Made by a program: the position numbers and the translations under genes. Of a stretch of DNA of 64,000 nt, positions 11,305 to 22,865 are shown in pieces (position 1 is the stretch's first letter; each line of letters begins with the position of its first letter). This stretch comes from Dactylorhiza incarnata (taxonomy: Eukaryota; Streptophyta; Magnoliopsida; Asparagales; Orchidaceae). The notes below the pieces were generated by a model that saw nothing but the letters and a program-made list of their open reading frames with translations, did not search any database and was not told where the DNA came from. The stretch covers positions 5,315,001-5,379,000 of the forward strand of contig JAWHQI010000040.1 in NCBI GenBank assembly GCA_033032865.1, given 5' to 3'.

Positions 11305-12711
11305 TTAAGACGTTAATGAAAACATACTTAACACACATACCTGACACAAATAGTTCCGAAAAGTCATTCCGCATCTTTGCTCGAGCTCCCACGAGAACTT
11401 GTCTCGTCCGCAATTATTCCAACTCACCTTCACCAGCTTGACCTCTTTATTTTGCAACCGTCGGACATAAGAATCCTCCACGCAAACTGGACAAACTATC
11501 GTCCTCAGATCTTCGGCTACGGGAACTGTCGAAGACCCAACAATATCTTCCTGCTCCACCAACGCTTTCCTCAGCACCGAAACATGGAAAACATCATGCA
11601 ATCCACTTAACTCGGTGGACAACGCTAACCGATAGGCCGCCTCGCCTATGCGCTCTGTAACCTCAAACGGACCCAAATACATCGGACTCAACTTCTTGAG
11701 TCGCCGAATTCGCGAAACGCCTTTGAACGGCTTAATCTTCAAGTAGACCATGTCGCCCACCGCAAATTCCACATTTCTGTGTCGCGCATTAAAATACTTT
11801 TCCTGCCGATCCTGAGCAATCTTCATGCGCTCCTGGATCGTTCGCACCAATTCGCAAGCGTCTGCCACTACCTCCTTTCCTACAAGCTGAGTGACTCCCG
11901 CCTCTATCCAAGACATCGGCGTTCGACACCGCCTTCCATACAAAGCCTCTTATGACGTCATCTTGATACTTGCCAAACTATTGTTATTGTCAAACTTCAC
12001 CAAGAAAAGGTTGTCTTCCCAACTCTTACCAAAATCGAGGGCACACATCCTTAACATGTCCTTCAACGTACGGTTCGTTCTCTCCGTTTGACCATCGGTC
12101 TGCGGATGGAACGCGGTACTAAACTTCAACTTTGTGCCCAAGCTTCTCTGCAGCAACCTCTAGTCCTTGGATGTGAAGCGCCCATCGCGATCACTAACAA
12201 TGCTCTTTGGAATTCCGTGCAACCACACAATATTACGAATATAAAGCTCCACAAGCTTCTCCACGCTATCGTCTTTCCTATTTGGAATGAAGTGGGCCAC
12301 CTTGGTCAGGCGATACACAATCACCCAAATTGCATCGTTACTTTGCCGCGACCGAGGCAAACCATGCATAAAATCCATGGAGATGTCGTCAAATTTCCAC
12401 TCAGGGATAGGAAGAGGTTTCAAGAACCCGCCCGACCTTTGGCACTCGGCCATCACCAAAACACAAGTCTGACATCGACTTACGTACAAAGCTACGTCTC
12501 GCTTCATCCCAGGCCACCAAAAGGATTTCATCAAATCCAAGTACATCTTTGTACTTCCTGGATGAATGGAGCACTTTGTGAAGTGAGCCTCAAACATCAA
12601 CTCCTCACGGAGCTTGTCAGAGTGAGGGACACACACCCTTCCGTTTCTCTTTAACAGTCCATCGACCATCTCCAAAGCACTGCCTTCGCTCTGCTGAGCT
12701 TCCAACACCAA
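11305..12711 (-). pseudogene. Element A integrase with chromodomain-like tail (broken)
   Basis: Three frames in series (12711-12160, 12156-11950, 11943-11305) cover an integrase. The first has the zinc-binding HPGSTKMYLDL...C-x2-C region, then the core start KFDDISMDFMHGLP and the second acidic residue in IVSDRDGRF. The middle one carries the [15 protein letters not shown] catalytic glutamate region. The last has the GPFEVTERIG and LHDVFHVSVLR integrase C-terminus followed by a stretch ending in VKVSWNNCGRDKFSWELE, which resembles a chromodomain. That tail is typical of chromoviruses and would guide integration to modified histones. Stops between the frames inactivate it. Confidence 0.88.
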
Positions 12712-12714
12712 ACG

Positions 12715-13212
12715 CTAACACTCTTCGTCTGCGTTGGTCACCTCTCGGATTCGATCCGCTAAATCGCACTGCATCTCGATCCAGTTCAACCGAGCTACGC
12801 TGGACTCACTCTGAGCCACACACGAAATGTCAAGAGACTCGAACTCTCGCACCAAACGCTCGCCATGCGCTTCAATCCAATTATCTTGCCCGGAATACTT
12901 TCTACTCAAGGCGTCAACCACAACATTGGCCTTACCTGGCGTATACTGAATCGCTACGTCGTAGTCCCCAAGGAATTCGACCCACCTACGCTGCCTCATA
13001 TTTAGATCTTTCTGGTCCAGAAGGTACCTCAGGCTTTTGTGGTCCGTGAGGATTTCCACATTCGCACCATACACGTAGTGCCGCCACAACTTTAACGCAA
13101 AAATCACCGCCGTCAACTCCAAGTCATGGACGGGGTAATTTCTCTCGTGAGGCTTTAGCTGCCTCAAACCATAAGCTATCACGCTGCCATGCTGCACCAG
13201 CACGCAACCCAA
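12715..13212 (-). pseudogene. Element A RNase H (broken)
   Basis: The frame starts inside the RNase H region ([20 protein letters not shown]) and includes the [20 protein letters not shown] glutamate region, [20 protein letters not shown] and [12 protein letters not shown], all standard in Gypsy RT-RNase H. It is separated from the integrase frame by a stop and from the RT by another. Confidence 0.88.
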
Positions 13213-13268
13213 ACCGCAACCTGACGCGTCGCTGAAAATCTGAAACCCTTTAGTCCCACTAGGAAGAC

Positions 13269-14068
13269 TTAGGATTGGGCGGACATCAACCTTTCCTTTA
13301 AGGTCTCAAACGCACGGGCACACTTTCGCGTCCACACAAACTTCTGGTCCTTCCGGGTAAGAGAGGTGAGGGGCAAAGCCATCCGCGAAAAGTTCTCAAC
13401 GAACCTTCTGTAATAACCGGCTAGTTCAAGGAAACTCCAGACTTCCGCCACGGTTTCCAAAACAGGCCAATCTCTACTGGATTCAATCTTCGACGGATCC
13501 ACTGCTACCCCATCTCCACTGATCACGTGACCCAAAAATGCCACCTTCTCGATCCAGAATTCGCACTTTGAGAACTTCGCATAAAGTTGGTTCTCCCTCA
13601 GAGTCTGCAACACTAAACTCAGGTGAGACTCATGCTTCGCCTTTGACTTCGAATACACTAAGATGTCGTCAATGAACACCACCACGAACGTAAGTATTTC
13701 CGAAACACTCTGTTCATCAAATCCATGAACACTGATGGAGCATTCGTCAAACTAAACGTTATCACCGAGAACTCAAAATGACCATATCTCATCTCAAAAG
13801 CTGTCTTGGGAATATCCTCTTCTCGAATCCTCAACTGATAGTAACTCGACTTCAAATCCAACTTGGAGTACACTGTCGACCCCACCAGCTGATCGAACAA
13901 ATCATCGATTCGCAGAATCAGATACTTATTCTTAATGGTTAACTTATTCAACTCACGGTAGTCTATGCACAACCGCATACTACCATCATTTTTCTTAACG
14001 AACAACACTGATGCACTCCACGGCGAAGATCTGGGCCTAATGTACCCCTGCTCGAGCAACTCTTGCAA
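13269..14068 (-). pseudogene. Element A reverse transcriptase (broken)
   Basis: Two overlapping frames carry it. The upstream one (14068-13658) has [29 protein letters not shown] and [15 protein letters not shown]. The downstream one (13685-13269) has the catalytic [10 protein letters not shown], then [14 protein letters not shown] and FLGHVIS motifs. A shift at about 13680 breaks the reading frame right at the catalytic FIDD region. Confidence 0.9.
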
Positions 14069-14191
14069 CTACACCATTAACTCGGCCAGTTACTTCGGTG
14101 CCATCCTAAACGGAGGACGCGACACCGGCCTCGCACCTGACACCAAATCTATTGAGAAAACGATTTTACGCTAAGAAGGCGCTCCCAGAAG

Positions 14192-14740
14192 CTACTCGGG
14201 GAACACATCCTCAAATTCTTCCACCACTGGCACCTCTATGATTGTCAACTTTGTGGAGTGAGTCTCCAACAAAGCTATAAACGCCTCACCTCCTTGATTC
14301 ACCGTTCGCATCAATTGCACAGCGGAAATCAGGGAGGAAGCCACTCCGCCTAGGCCCTCAAACTTGACCTCTGCTCTACCTTCACTCCTTATGGTCACCA
14401 CCTTCAACAAGCAGTCAATGCTAGCTCGTTGATCTGCAAGCCAGTCGATACCCAGAATAATGTCAAATTCGGCTAATGGTAGAATCGCTACTACCAACTT
14501 GAAGTTGCACTCGCAAATCCTCAAAACAATGCGTCACTTCCTTCCGGTGGTCATGAAAGACCCATTCGGCATGCGCGCATAAAGCTCCACCTCCGCTTCG
14601 ACAGTCTCAACACCGATTCTCCGGATAAAGCTTTCTACGAGAAAAGAGTGTGACACTCCCGTATCGAATAACACTCTGGAGGGATAGTCAGAAAGTAGCA
14701 TGAAACCTAACACACATACAACAAATACGAAAGGTCGCAA
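14192..14740 (-). pseudogene. Element A retroviral-type protease region (broken)
   Basis: Frame 14740-14534 contains LFDTGVSHSFL, the aspartic protease active site. Frame 14524-14192 contains FDIILGIDWLADQRASIDC, the usual partner segment before RT. A stop separates them at about 14530. Position between gag and RT is as expected for Gypsy elements. Confidence 0.85.
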
Positions 14741-14839
14741 CTGTACTAAGCTACCAAACGAAAGATCTAAATTTTACATACCTGTCACCACATCGGGTTG
14801 ACGAATCGCTTCCTGTTGCCCGAGGTTGTATGCTCGAGG

Positions 14840-14984
14840 CTACACAGGAGGGAAACGTGAAGCAGTGGACTCCACCGCTTTTCCTTTCTCCGCAGCACTA
14901 GGACCGAAACGCACTGACTGCTCTCGCCTCTGCTCTAGCTCAGTCCCACCCTCGGGACAGTTCCGAGCTATGTGGCCCACCTTG
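14840..14984 (-). pseudogene. Element A gag C-terminus, half of the zinc knuckle
   Basis: The frame encodes KVGHIARNCPEGGTELEQRR. The first half of the knuckle (CYKCG) is encoded 17.6 kb away at about 32599-32612, because element B inserted between the second cysteine and the histidine of the CCHC motif. Confidence 0.88.
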
Positions 14985-14989
14985 CCACA
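14985..14989. repeat. Left target-site duplication of element B (CCACA)
   Basis: CCACA precedes TGATGCGATT and recurs at 32594-32598 after the closing TCATCA. Confidence 0.93.
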
Positions 14990-16149
14990 TGATGCGATTA
15001 CGGCAAGTGCACCGGTCGTACAAGTAATAAAATTGGGAGAGACTCCCCGAATATCGTTCTCAGAGGACTGCAAGTTGGGTAGTATGAATCCTTGTTAGGG
15101 AAACGCTTATATAGATTCTTAAACACTTAATAAAAGAAAGGGTTTTGATGGTGGTTTTCCTAAGTTAGCAACAGGGAAAGAAAATGCGGGCCTAGAGCTC
15201 CGCTTCGCTTGTTGGAATGGGGTGCTGCCCGCGATGCCGTGCTTCGGTGAGCGGGTGAATGAGAAGGCTAGCGGATGAGGGTCGTAGGCACCTCGTCGCG
15301 GAACACGCAACTAGCAATTGCTAGCGCGGAGCACTACAAAGAAGTGGAGTGGATGGGGAACTACGACGCTCCTCAAATCTCATAAACCACACAAGATCTC
15401 ACAAACATGAAATCATATTAACTAAAGCACAGAGTTTATGAACATCAACCACAATAACAAACACATACAAGGAAAACTCTGAAGCGAAGCGAAGGGGAAA
15501 AGAGGAAACCGAAGCTCGAAGACTATGCTGAAGATTCTAGGCCGAAATCGTAGGGTTGTCAAGCCTCGTCCGTGCTCGGTCTTCAGTTGCGTCTGGGGTC
15601 CGGAGGAGCTGTCACCTTCCTCTACTTTTACCCATCTTCTTCGTGGTCTAGCTCGAGGTAACTCTTGTTCGACACCTTGAATGTAGCGGAAGCTCTCCGT
15701 CTATGGCGTTCTTGAGCTTAAAGATGATGGAGGAGGCCAAGGAGGGAGCTTTGGTGGAAGATTTGCAAGCCAAAGGTCACCGGAGCTCCTCCTAGGTCAA
15801 ACGGTGGTGGAGCGGCGAACTGGGCGACAATGGCGGGCTTCTAAAGCTTTTCCCGCGGGGGATCTCGATTGCAGCAGATTTCCTGCCTTAAATACTAAAA
15901 GGTCATAAATTTAGTCACGCACGGGCGAACGCACGACCGTGTGTTGCCGTGCGTTATTTAACGAATAAACTGGCTTGAGGAAGAAGCAGCAGCGCCCGTG
16001 CGTTCTACTCACGCACGGGCGAATCCGCCCGTGAGTCAAAACGCACGAACAAATTCAGATTGGCTAAAAATCAGTCGAAACAGGCGATCGTGCGTTTCCT
16101 TCGCGCACGGGCGACTGCCCGTGCGTAAAAATGCACGAACAAAGTCAGA
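14990..16149 (-). repeat. Element B 3' LTR (truncated)
   Basis: It aligns with 31053 to about 32212 of the 5' LTR and then stops at the inverted repeat. It includes the word cluster (15917-16142; arms such as ACGCACGGGCG) and a TATA-like box at 15886-15896. I judge the two LTRs to differ by about 3-4 percent. Confidence 0.9.
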
Positions 16150-16502
16150 TGTAACGACCCGCTTGCATTGCACTTACAAGATTGTTAGGGACTGCAGCCC
16201 GGTCTCCCCCAACGCCTCTCTGACCCTGTTTTTCAGGCCAGCGCGTTGTTGACGACGGGTTTCGAACCCGCGCCCTTGATAAGAGACTCATTCAACAGTC
16301 CTCATCACCAACTGAGCTGCATCACCAACTGAGCAGCTCAGTTGGTGATGAGGACTGTTGAATGAGTCTCTTATCAAGGGCGCGGGTTCGAAACCCATCG
16401 TCAACAACGCGCTGGCCTGAAAAACAGGGTCAGAGAGGCGTTGGGGGAGACCGGGCTGCAGTCCCTAACGATCTTGTAAGTGCAATGCAAGCGGGTCGTT
16501 AC
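16150..16502. repeat. 353-bp inverted repeat with tRNA-like promoter boxes
   Basis: Two arms of about 168 bp are complementary with only two mismatches by eye, around a 14-bp centre. Each arm, read outward from the centre, starts CAGCTCAGTTGG (fits the tRNA box A) and after about 39 bp has GGTTCGAAACC (perfect box B), then about 100 bp ending GGGTCGTTACA. This is the layout of a tRNA-derived SINE in head-to-head inverted dimer form. No cloverleaf acceptor stem, A/T tail or target duplication is evident, so SINE origin is an inference. It sits exactly at the deletion junction of element B. Confidence 0.8.
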
Positions 16503-17813
16503 AAAATAGTCTCTCTTGTTTAAGCTTCTCCACTGTTGGAGAGCGACAACGTTGATAATCTTCAGCATTTACCACCTTGGTGGTGGGTGGCATCATTTCC
16601 GTTGCCGCAGTGGCGACTGGATCAGCCCAAGAGATAGAACGTTTAAGAAGTTTATTACATAATTCATTGCAAGATAACAATGGGACGTCGTCCCGAGTTA
16701 AGTTCGGCTGGACAGGTTCAGAAATGAGGTTCTCCTCCCTCTCAGAGTCATATTCTTTCTGAAAGTCAACTTCTTCCTCTTCTCCGCTCGACTGATCCTC
16801 TTCCTTTTCTCCATTAAACGATCCTTTTTCTTCCCCGTTTTCTGCATTACTAAGTGATTCATCAATAATAAAGTGGGGAGAGCGAAATAATGTTTCAGTT
16901 GCAATCTTGGGGCAAGTGGGGGATGTTACCTTACTAGGTAAGATAACACACCCCGCAGAGAAGTCCAAAGTGGAACCGCTCTCTTTCAAGAACGGTACTC
17001 CTAAGATGGGAATAGATTGATTCTCACGGGGTCCCAATACTTGGAAATTGGCGACCACCACCGTCCCCTTGATTATGACTTCAACATTTCTTACTTCTCC
17101 CTCCGTCTGAATGACAGCCCCGTTCGCAAGCACTAGGGACTTCCGTTCATCCGTGTTCATTTCAAGTTGCATTTTAGCAACGTCCTGTAGTGCAAGGACG
17201 TTGCGGGATGAACCAGAGTCACACAAGGCAGCAGTTTCAACATTATTTATGGAGCATGTGATTACCAACTCACTTGAGTTACTTACTTATGCATCGATGA
17301 GACTCTTCCCTTGATTGATTGGATTCTTTTCAGTGTTGCTGGGAAGGGTCCCTTGCGAACGCTCGGTCAGCAGTTGAGCCAATTGGCCCAATTGCGTCTC
17401 CAAGTTTCGCATGGACGCGGTTTGGCTAACCATATTAGAGTTGGCGGCCTGCATAAATCTCTCCATCATTTCTTCTAAATTGCTCTTCCTGGGGGCTAGG
17501 GCATTTTGCATATAACCCGGTTGTGGTGGCCGCGGTTGGCTACGGAGGCTTGAGCATCGAATTGATACGAGCCTCCTTGCCATCGTTGGCCAGGAAAGTT
17601 TTGTTTCCACGAGAAGTTCAGGTGATTCCTCACACCCGGGTTATAAGCATTATTAAAAGGTGCTCCACGATTTTGATCATTCATATAATTTATACTTTCA
17701 TCATAAGATAATTCGGTAGGTTGCTCACCTGTGGGACACTCATATGCATGATGCCCCGGGCTTCCACAACCTTGACATGAGATGGCCATTACTGGGGCAG
17801 GAGGAAGGGCAGG
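16503..17813 (-). pseudogene. Element B gag C-terminus and protease (broken)
   Basis: The zinc knuckle CQGCGSPGHHAYEC lies at about 17775, followed by NAYNPGVRNHLNFSW, a signature of Athila-type gag. A frameshift follows near 17540, then MMERFMQAANSNMVSQ and LETQLGQLAQLL (coiled segment), a stop near 17288, and the protease with LCDSGSSRNVL in place of the usual DTG/DSG context. The protease frame continues into the inverted repeat and ends there at 16465. Removing element C joins this frame to the gag at 30024 without a shift. Confidence 0.88.
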
Positions 17814-17818
17814 CCTCT
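17814..17818. repeat. Left target-site duplication of element C (CCTCT)
   Basis: Perfect match to 30019-30023. Confidence 0.94.
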
Positions 17819-17854
17819 TGATAGTTTATATAGGTGTAGTCAATAATACCTAGA

Positions 17855-17882
17855 GGGGGGGGGGGGGGGGGGGGGGGGGGGG
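17855..17882. repeat. Poly-G run of 28 bases
   Basis: The same place in the other LTR (28686-28691) has only six G. It is either a homopolymer expansion after insertion or an assembly error. Confidence 0.9.
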
Positions 17883-18119
17883 TGAATAGGTTCTACTTAT
17901 TTTCTTTGTTTAAACCTAAGGTTTCTAGCTGCAGAAAACACAAGCACAGAAAGCACACAAGGATGTATAGAGGTTCCTCAAGACATGGTGTCTTGAGTAG
18001 TCCTCTTTCCCCCTTCACCTTTCTAACAGTGTGTTAGACAAGGCCACAAACTCCAAACTCGGCTCCTTGAGCTTACACCACAAGTTCCTCAGAACTTCTC
18101 AGATCGAGAGTGATCCTAC

Positions 18120-18250
18120 CTCAGGCACAGCAGCCTTACACTCAGGCTCAGCAGCCCTACACCTCAGGCTCAGCAGCCCTACACCTCAGGCTCAATGGCC
18201 CTACACCTCAGGCTTAACAGCCCTACACCTCAGGCTCAACAGCCCTACAG
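18120..18250. repeat. 22-bp tandem repeat, six units (element C 3' LTR)
   Basis: The unit is about CTCAGGCTCAACAGCCCTAC plus AC. The homologous array at 28929-29081 has seven units. Confidence 0.9.
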
Positions 18251-19188
18251 CTCAGAGTTATGAACTCCTACCACTCAGAAATCCCACAGATTTCCTACCT
18301 CAGACCTATCAAGAAGTCCTACCACTCAAGCTGTCAATACAGCTTTACAGACAGGCTCAACAGCCTTTCACTCAGGCAACAATGCCTTACAAAGATATAA
18401 TAGAGTTTGAGTTGAACACAGAGGATAAAAGATTTACTCTTAGGTCTTCTGAATCCTTTCTTCAGATCTGAAAATAACAGCTTTAGATTTATATCACCTT
18501 GATCTCCTCCTTCAGCAAAGCAGAAGATCGACTTGCCCTTCCTGAGTTTGTACATGAGGAGCTAACTAATCTTCCTTAGAAGATTGACTTCAGCTTCAGA
18601 GAACAACTTCAACTGGCTGAAACGTGAATCCTCGATTGCGACGTGTAGCAAGAGCTTTTCAATCGAACAGTATCTCTTGTTGTGCCCTAGCTCCTTCTTT
18701 TATACCTCCAGAAGGCTTCAACGGCTATATCCATCCTCCTGACACAGTATGGGACAGATTGAACTTGCTTTTCCCTCTCATTTGTCCTTTGCGCCAAAAG
18801 CAGATCCCGTCAGCACATTTGGATCTGTCTCAGCGGTTGGGCTGAGACGGCATCCAGTCTCAGCGGTTGGGCTGAGACAGCTTCCAGTCTCAGCGGCAGC
18901 TCCAGTCCCCTTCTCAGCGGTTGCTCCAGTCTCCTTCTCAGTGGATCCGCTGAGACGGCTTCTCGTCTTAGCGGTTCTGACCCATCGTCTCAGCGGTTAT
19001 GCTGAGACAGATCTTCATCTCCTTGTAGATGATTTCTTCTTATCTAAGGCCATGTTTGGCCCTTCCTTTTGAGTCACCTGTGCCTGTATATCCTACACAA
19101 GTATAGCTTTGTTAAATACAATATGTCCTTAGCATTGAGAGTGATGCCTCTTCAAATCAAGGTAATATTGAGGACAATATACCCAACA

Positions 19189-19204
19189 ATCTCCCCCTAT
19201 TTGA
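19189..19204 (-). promoter_or_regulatory. Element C polypurine tract
   Basis: The minus strand reads AAATAGGGGGAGAT directly upstream of the 3' LTR. Confidence 0.85.
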
Positions 19205-19762
19205 AGAAGGCAAAACATCCCCAATGCTAAGGTCCATTAACAAAAAAAAAATCTTATCACAGAGATAAAATGATCTTATAGAGCAGTGATCTGTGAAGCA
19301 TAGGACCTAACACCCTAAGCATTTGCACTAGCCCTTTCTCCCTTTCTCCCCCTATCTCCAGCATTGGTACTGGCCCTATCTCCCCCTTTCTGGCTTTTTC
19401 AACCTTAACTTGCTATGGATAGAGGGACAATAGTTGTAGATCCCTTTGGATCAATCAATAGGCTAACCTGTACACTCTTAGCATTTGCCAACTTCCCCTC
19501 AACCTGAGTAAGGAGTTTACTCCCACTCAATTGGAGAGCTATTTTTTTGTAATAGCTGATCCATATCAATTTGAACATCCCATTTATGTAATGAATACTA
19601 AAGAGAATAAATACAGAGTACATATATCAATAGTAACAAACACAATATTATGATCAGAATATGAAATATCATTTCACTTGAAATGTTTAGTACAGATATA
19701 AAAGAAAATTCAACTTATAGTTGAACATTCAATCCTTAAAAAAAAAATCAAGGCTGGTTCTT

Positions 19763-22369
19763 CTAAGATAGACCCTGGGAAGAGCTTTCTCCATATGTAG
19801 TCTTTCTTTTCCTAGCTTCAGCAGCAGCCTTGATCTTCTCCTTTACTTTGAAGTACAGAAGTGGCTTGGGAAGATATCTTGGGGGAATCCTTAAAGGAGT
19901 TTCCCTTCTTACCATATTTTCTTTGAGAATCCTTTCCCTTAAAGATTCCCTTTCAAGGTGTTTGATCCACTCAGTAGCTGAATAGACATGGTCAATGTCC
20001 TTCATTGGATTTCCATGGCTCACCCAGGTATTGACAATAATTGTGTCCAACTCCAGATTGTCATCTTCGTGGAGTGGATCCTCTAATCTTTCCATTCTCT
20101 TTTGTGCCATGTATTCTTCAGCAGTTTGAATACCCTCTACCCTTCTCCTCTTTGCTGCTCTCTCATCAGCAATCAGATTTGATTGACTTTGGAAGTCAAA
20201 GTCTTCATCTCTGCTAGGGTTCAAGATTGGCAGATTCAGAGCTATTCTTGTTCCTTGCAGCACTTTTAAGCTTGATTCCCATTGATTATCAGTGACCTTT
20301 CTGACCATGGTAAGGATATTTTCTTCAATAGCACTGGAAGCATTGTTGACCACTTCCACCATTTGCTTGCTGGCTTCTTCTTGATTGGAGAGAATCAGTT
20401 TGTGGGAGGACTCCATGTTGTTATACAGCTGTATGTGAGCTCCTTTCAGCTTATTATGTAGATTGAGAATCTTCTCCTCCCCTTCTTTGCTATGTTCCAC
20501 TATCTTCTTCTCTATTTCAGAATGTTGATTCAATATGGATTGGGAGAGAGTTTAAAGGTGCTGTCCACATCATCTAAAATGTATTCCTTTGCCTTGTCAA
20601 TGTGGGACTTGACTTGACTGCTTGATGTGTTGACCACTTGTGCCATCCTTGTAACTGCATTCTCCCAGACATTTTGATTTTTGTAAAGATGATTCTTTAC
20701 ATATGTGATGTCCTTTGTTGAATCCCCTTGATGGTCTGCAATATTCTTCAGAACTGTGTGCTGAGCAGCAACAGTATTTTTGGCCATTTCAAACCATCTT
20801 GTCATCTGCAGAAGGATATGATCTGATGCAGTTTTGACATCATTAATCTGGGCATTGAGCTCAGTTCTCACTTCAGCCACTCTTGAGTCCATTCTCTGCT
20901 CACTGGCCTGAATCTCCTGAGTCAATGCAGCTCTTGTTGTATGCAATTCATTCCTTATCTGGGTAGATACATCATGAACCTTTTCAGCAACAATTTCTTT
21001 CATAGACAACATCTGACCCTCAATCATTATTTGTATTGAGTTTAACAGGTCAGATGTGTCCAGAGCTGCAACTGGCCTTTCCTGGGGTAATTCCTTTTCA
21101 ACCATCTCTTCAGCTCCACTTTGAGCATTAGCCCTCCCATCATCAGGGATCTGCTCCCCCTCAGATGGGGCATTGGGTGTACCTTGTAGATTTGGAGAGA
21201 TTGATTCCTGTTCATGTTCTCCCCCACTAGCATACCCACCTTCTCCTGCATAGGCTGGGCTATGCTCCCCCTCACTTGGGGCATCCTTAGGAGGAGAATT
21301 TTGTCTAAGGTCACCTGAAAAATGATTGATGAATTAGACACCTAGACTATTCTATTGATAGAGGAAGGAGTCCTAACTGAGATCCTAATTTACCATGGAT
21401 AGGTGAGTTGGGAAATTCATCTTCAGCTTGATGAATAGCTGGATCAGCATTCATCTAGGTTGGCTCAGGATTGGGCACAACACTTCCTTGGGGCTCCTCA
21501 TTTGTCCTGGGGACCTCTTCATTGTCAATGTTCATTGGGTTGCTGCCAGATCTATGATCAGACCCATGACTATCTTCATTTTCAGACCCATTTGACTTCG
21601 AGGATGAGTCTGATTTGTGCTGAGATGAATCCTTCTTCTTTTCCTTTGCCACAGATGGCTGGCTCATAGGGAGCACTCTGGAGAATCTATCCAGAGTCTT
21701 AATGTCCATTTTTTTGAGATAATGGAGATTTGACCCCTTGGAGTCTGCAAAGATCTCTGAATAACTATTATGTAGGTACAGAGATAGTATTCTTCTCATA
21801 TTGGGGGCTTGTAGAGATTCCTTTATCCTTTGAAAAATAACTTCTCCTCATGAGGTTCTCTTGGACAGAATTATCCTTATCATTAATTCAAACATGAACT
21901 GTGAGACAGTGTCATGTGAACCAGGCTTGCATAAGATAGCTTTGCCCACAATATCAGACAACAGCTTCCCCTGTTGATTGAAGAACTTCCTCCTTAGACA
22001 ACTGGTTTTAGTATCACTGTATCCTGTCCACTTTAGGTCAGTCCTCTTATCCTTTTCAGATATTTCCTCCTCTTCAGATTTACTGCAGAGAGTTAATTTC
22101 AGCCCCTTCTCCAACCTTTTAGCAGTAATCTTTATCTTCTCACTTCCTATCTTGGACATCAGGATGGTTTTGGAAGGAGACAGTTTGACATGGTTGTACC
22201 ATTCCAGAACTTCAGTTCTGAGAATGCAGCACGGTTCAGACAGCATATGCTCCAGACCTTGAGCTTCCATTAGATAAATCACGTGTCGTATTTCTTCTGA
22301 GGCATGAGAGAATCCATCTCTTACGATTTCATAGCCCTCCAAGAGATCTTTCGAGCTTTTTGGCGCCAT
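19763..22369 (-). pseudogene. Element C extra ORF region, unknown function (broken)
   Basis: The region starts at ATG 22369 (MAPKSSKDLLEGYEIVRDGF) and continues through frames 22369-21848, 21799-21455, 21341-21042, 21105-20530 and 20533-19763, separated by shifts. The first part has a lysine-rich block and CLRRKFFNQQGKLLSDIVG, similar in style to the late ORF of other plant Copia elements sometimes called env-like. The middle is Ser/Asp-rich. The last two parts are long and helical with repeated charged heptad-like stretches (probable coiled coil) and a basic RAAKRRRVEG segment that could be a nuclear signal. No signal peptide or membrane segment is evident, so an envelope role is not supported. 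Confidence 0.7.
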
Positions 22370-22462
22370 GGAATCAGAAAATCGAGGCGCTGAGACGGGA
22401 GAGAAGATGAATCGTCTCGAAGGCTAAGGGTTTGGCTTTGTGGTGTGTTTTAGGTTACAGAG

Positions 22463-22699
22463 TATATATTTATAGAAGTTTATTTTCGTTTTTATTAACC
22501 CTAGGCTTTTAGACTTAATTACCTTATTGTGTTAAGAAGTTTTGGGTTAATTATCAGATTTCATATTAAACATACCCCATCTCAGCGGTTCAGCTGAGAC
22601 GGAGACCTAGGCCGCTGGGATAGCAAAGTGTCAACCGCTGGGACAGTTTCCTTATCTCAGCGGTTCAGCTGGGATTTTTCTCAGCTGATTCAGCTGAAC
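22463..22699 (-). promoter_or_regulatory. Candidate internal promoter of element C
   Basis: On the minus strand, a cluster of the LTR word (CTCAGC..., AACCGCTGAGA, GCTGAACCGCTGAG) at 22699-22580 is followed by a TATA box (CTATAAATATATA, 22475-22463), then ATG 22369 about 95 bp further. Word cluster, then about 100 bp, then TATA is also the layout of the LTR (words 29838-29657, TATA near 29530). A promoter for the extra ORF is inferred. Confidence 0.6.
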
Positions 22700-22865
22700 A
22701 TACTCCTGCATTTTTGCTGATCATAGAGTTTAGACCTAATGTAGATATTTTGGCTTAAGATGGGTCCTAGTCATGTCACTAAGTTGTAGTGTATAGTAAT
22801 GTAAAGTTTGATAATTCACCATTCAAAATCAACAATAGTGACAGCTATTACTCATACATTTAGGA

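Larger units (their letters stand above)
17819..19188 (-). repeat. Element C 3' LTR
   Basis: It opens TGATAGTTTATATAGG and closes ACCCAACA. It contains a 28-base G run (17855-17882), six 22-bp repeats (18120-18250) and the palindromic word cluster GTCTCAGC...GCTGAGAC (18827-19008). Confidence 0.94.

Noticed and set aside
16150..16502. Two tRNA genes
   Set aside because: Box A and box B fit, but the unit begins at box A without an acceptor stem, and no complete cloverleaf could be drawn.
19763..22369. Envelope gene of a retrovirus-like element
   Set aside because: Position fits the env-like label, but no signal peptide, membrane segment or cleavage motif is visible.
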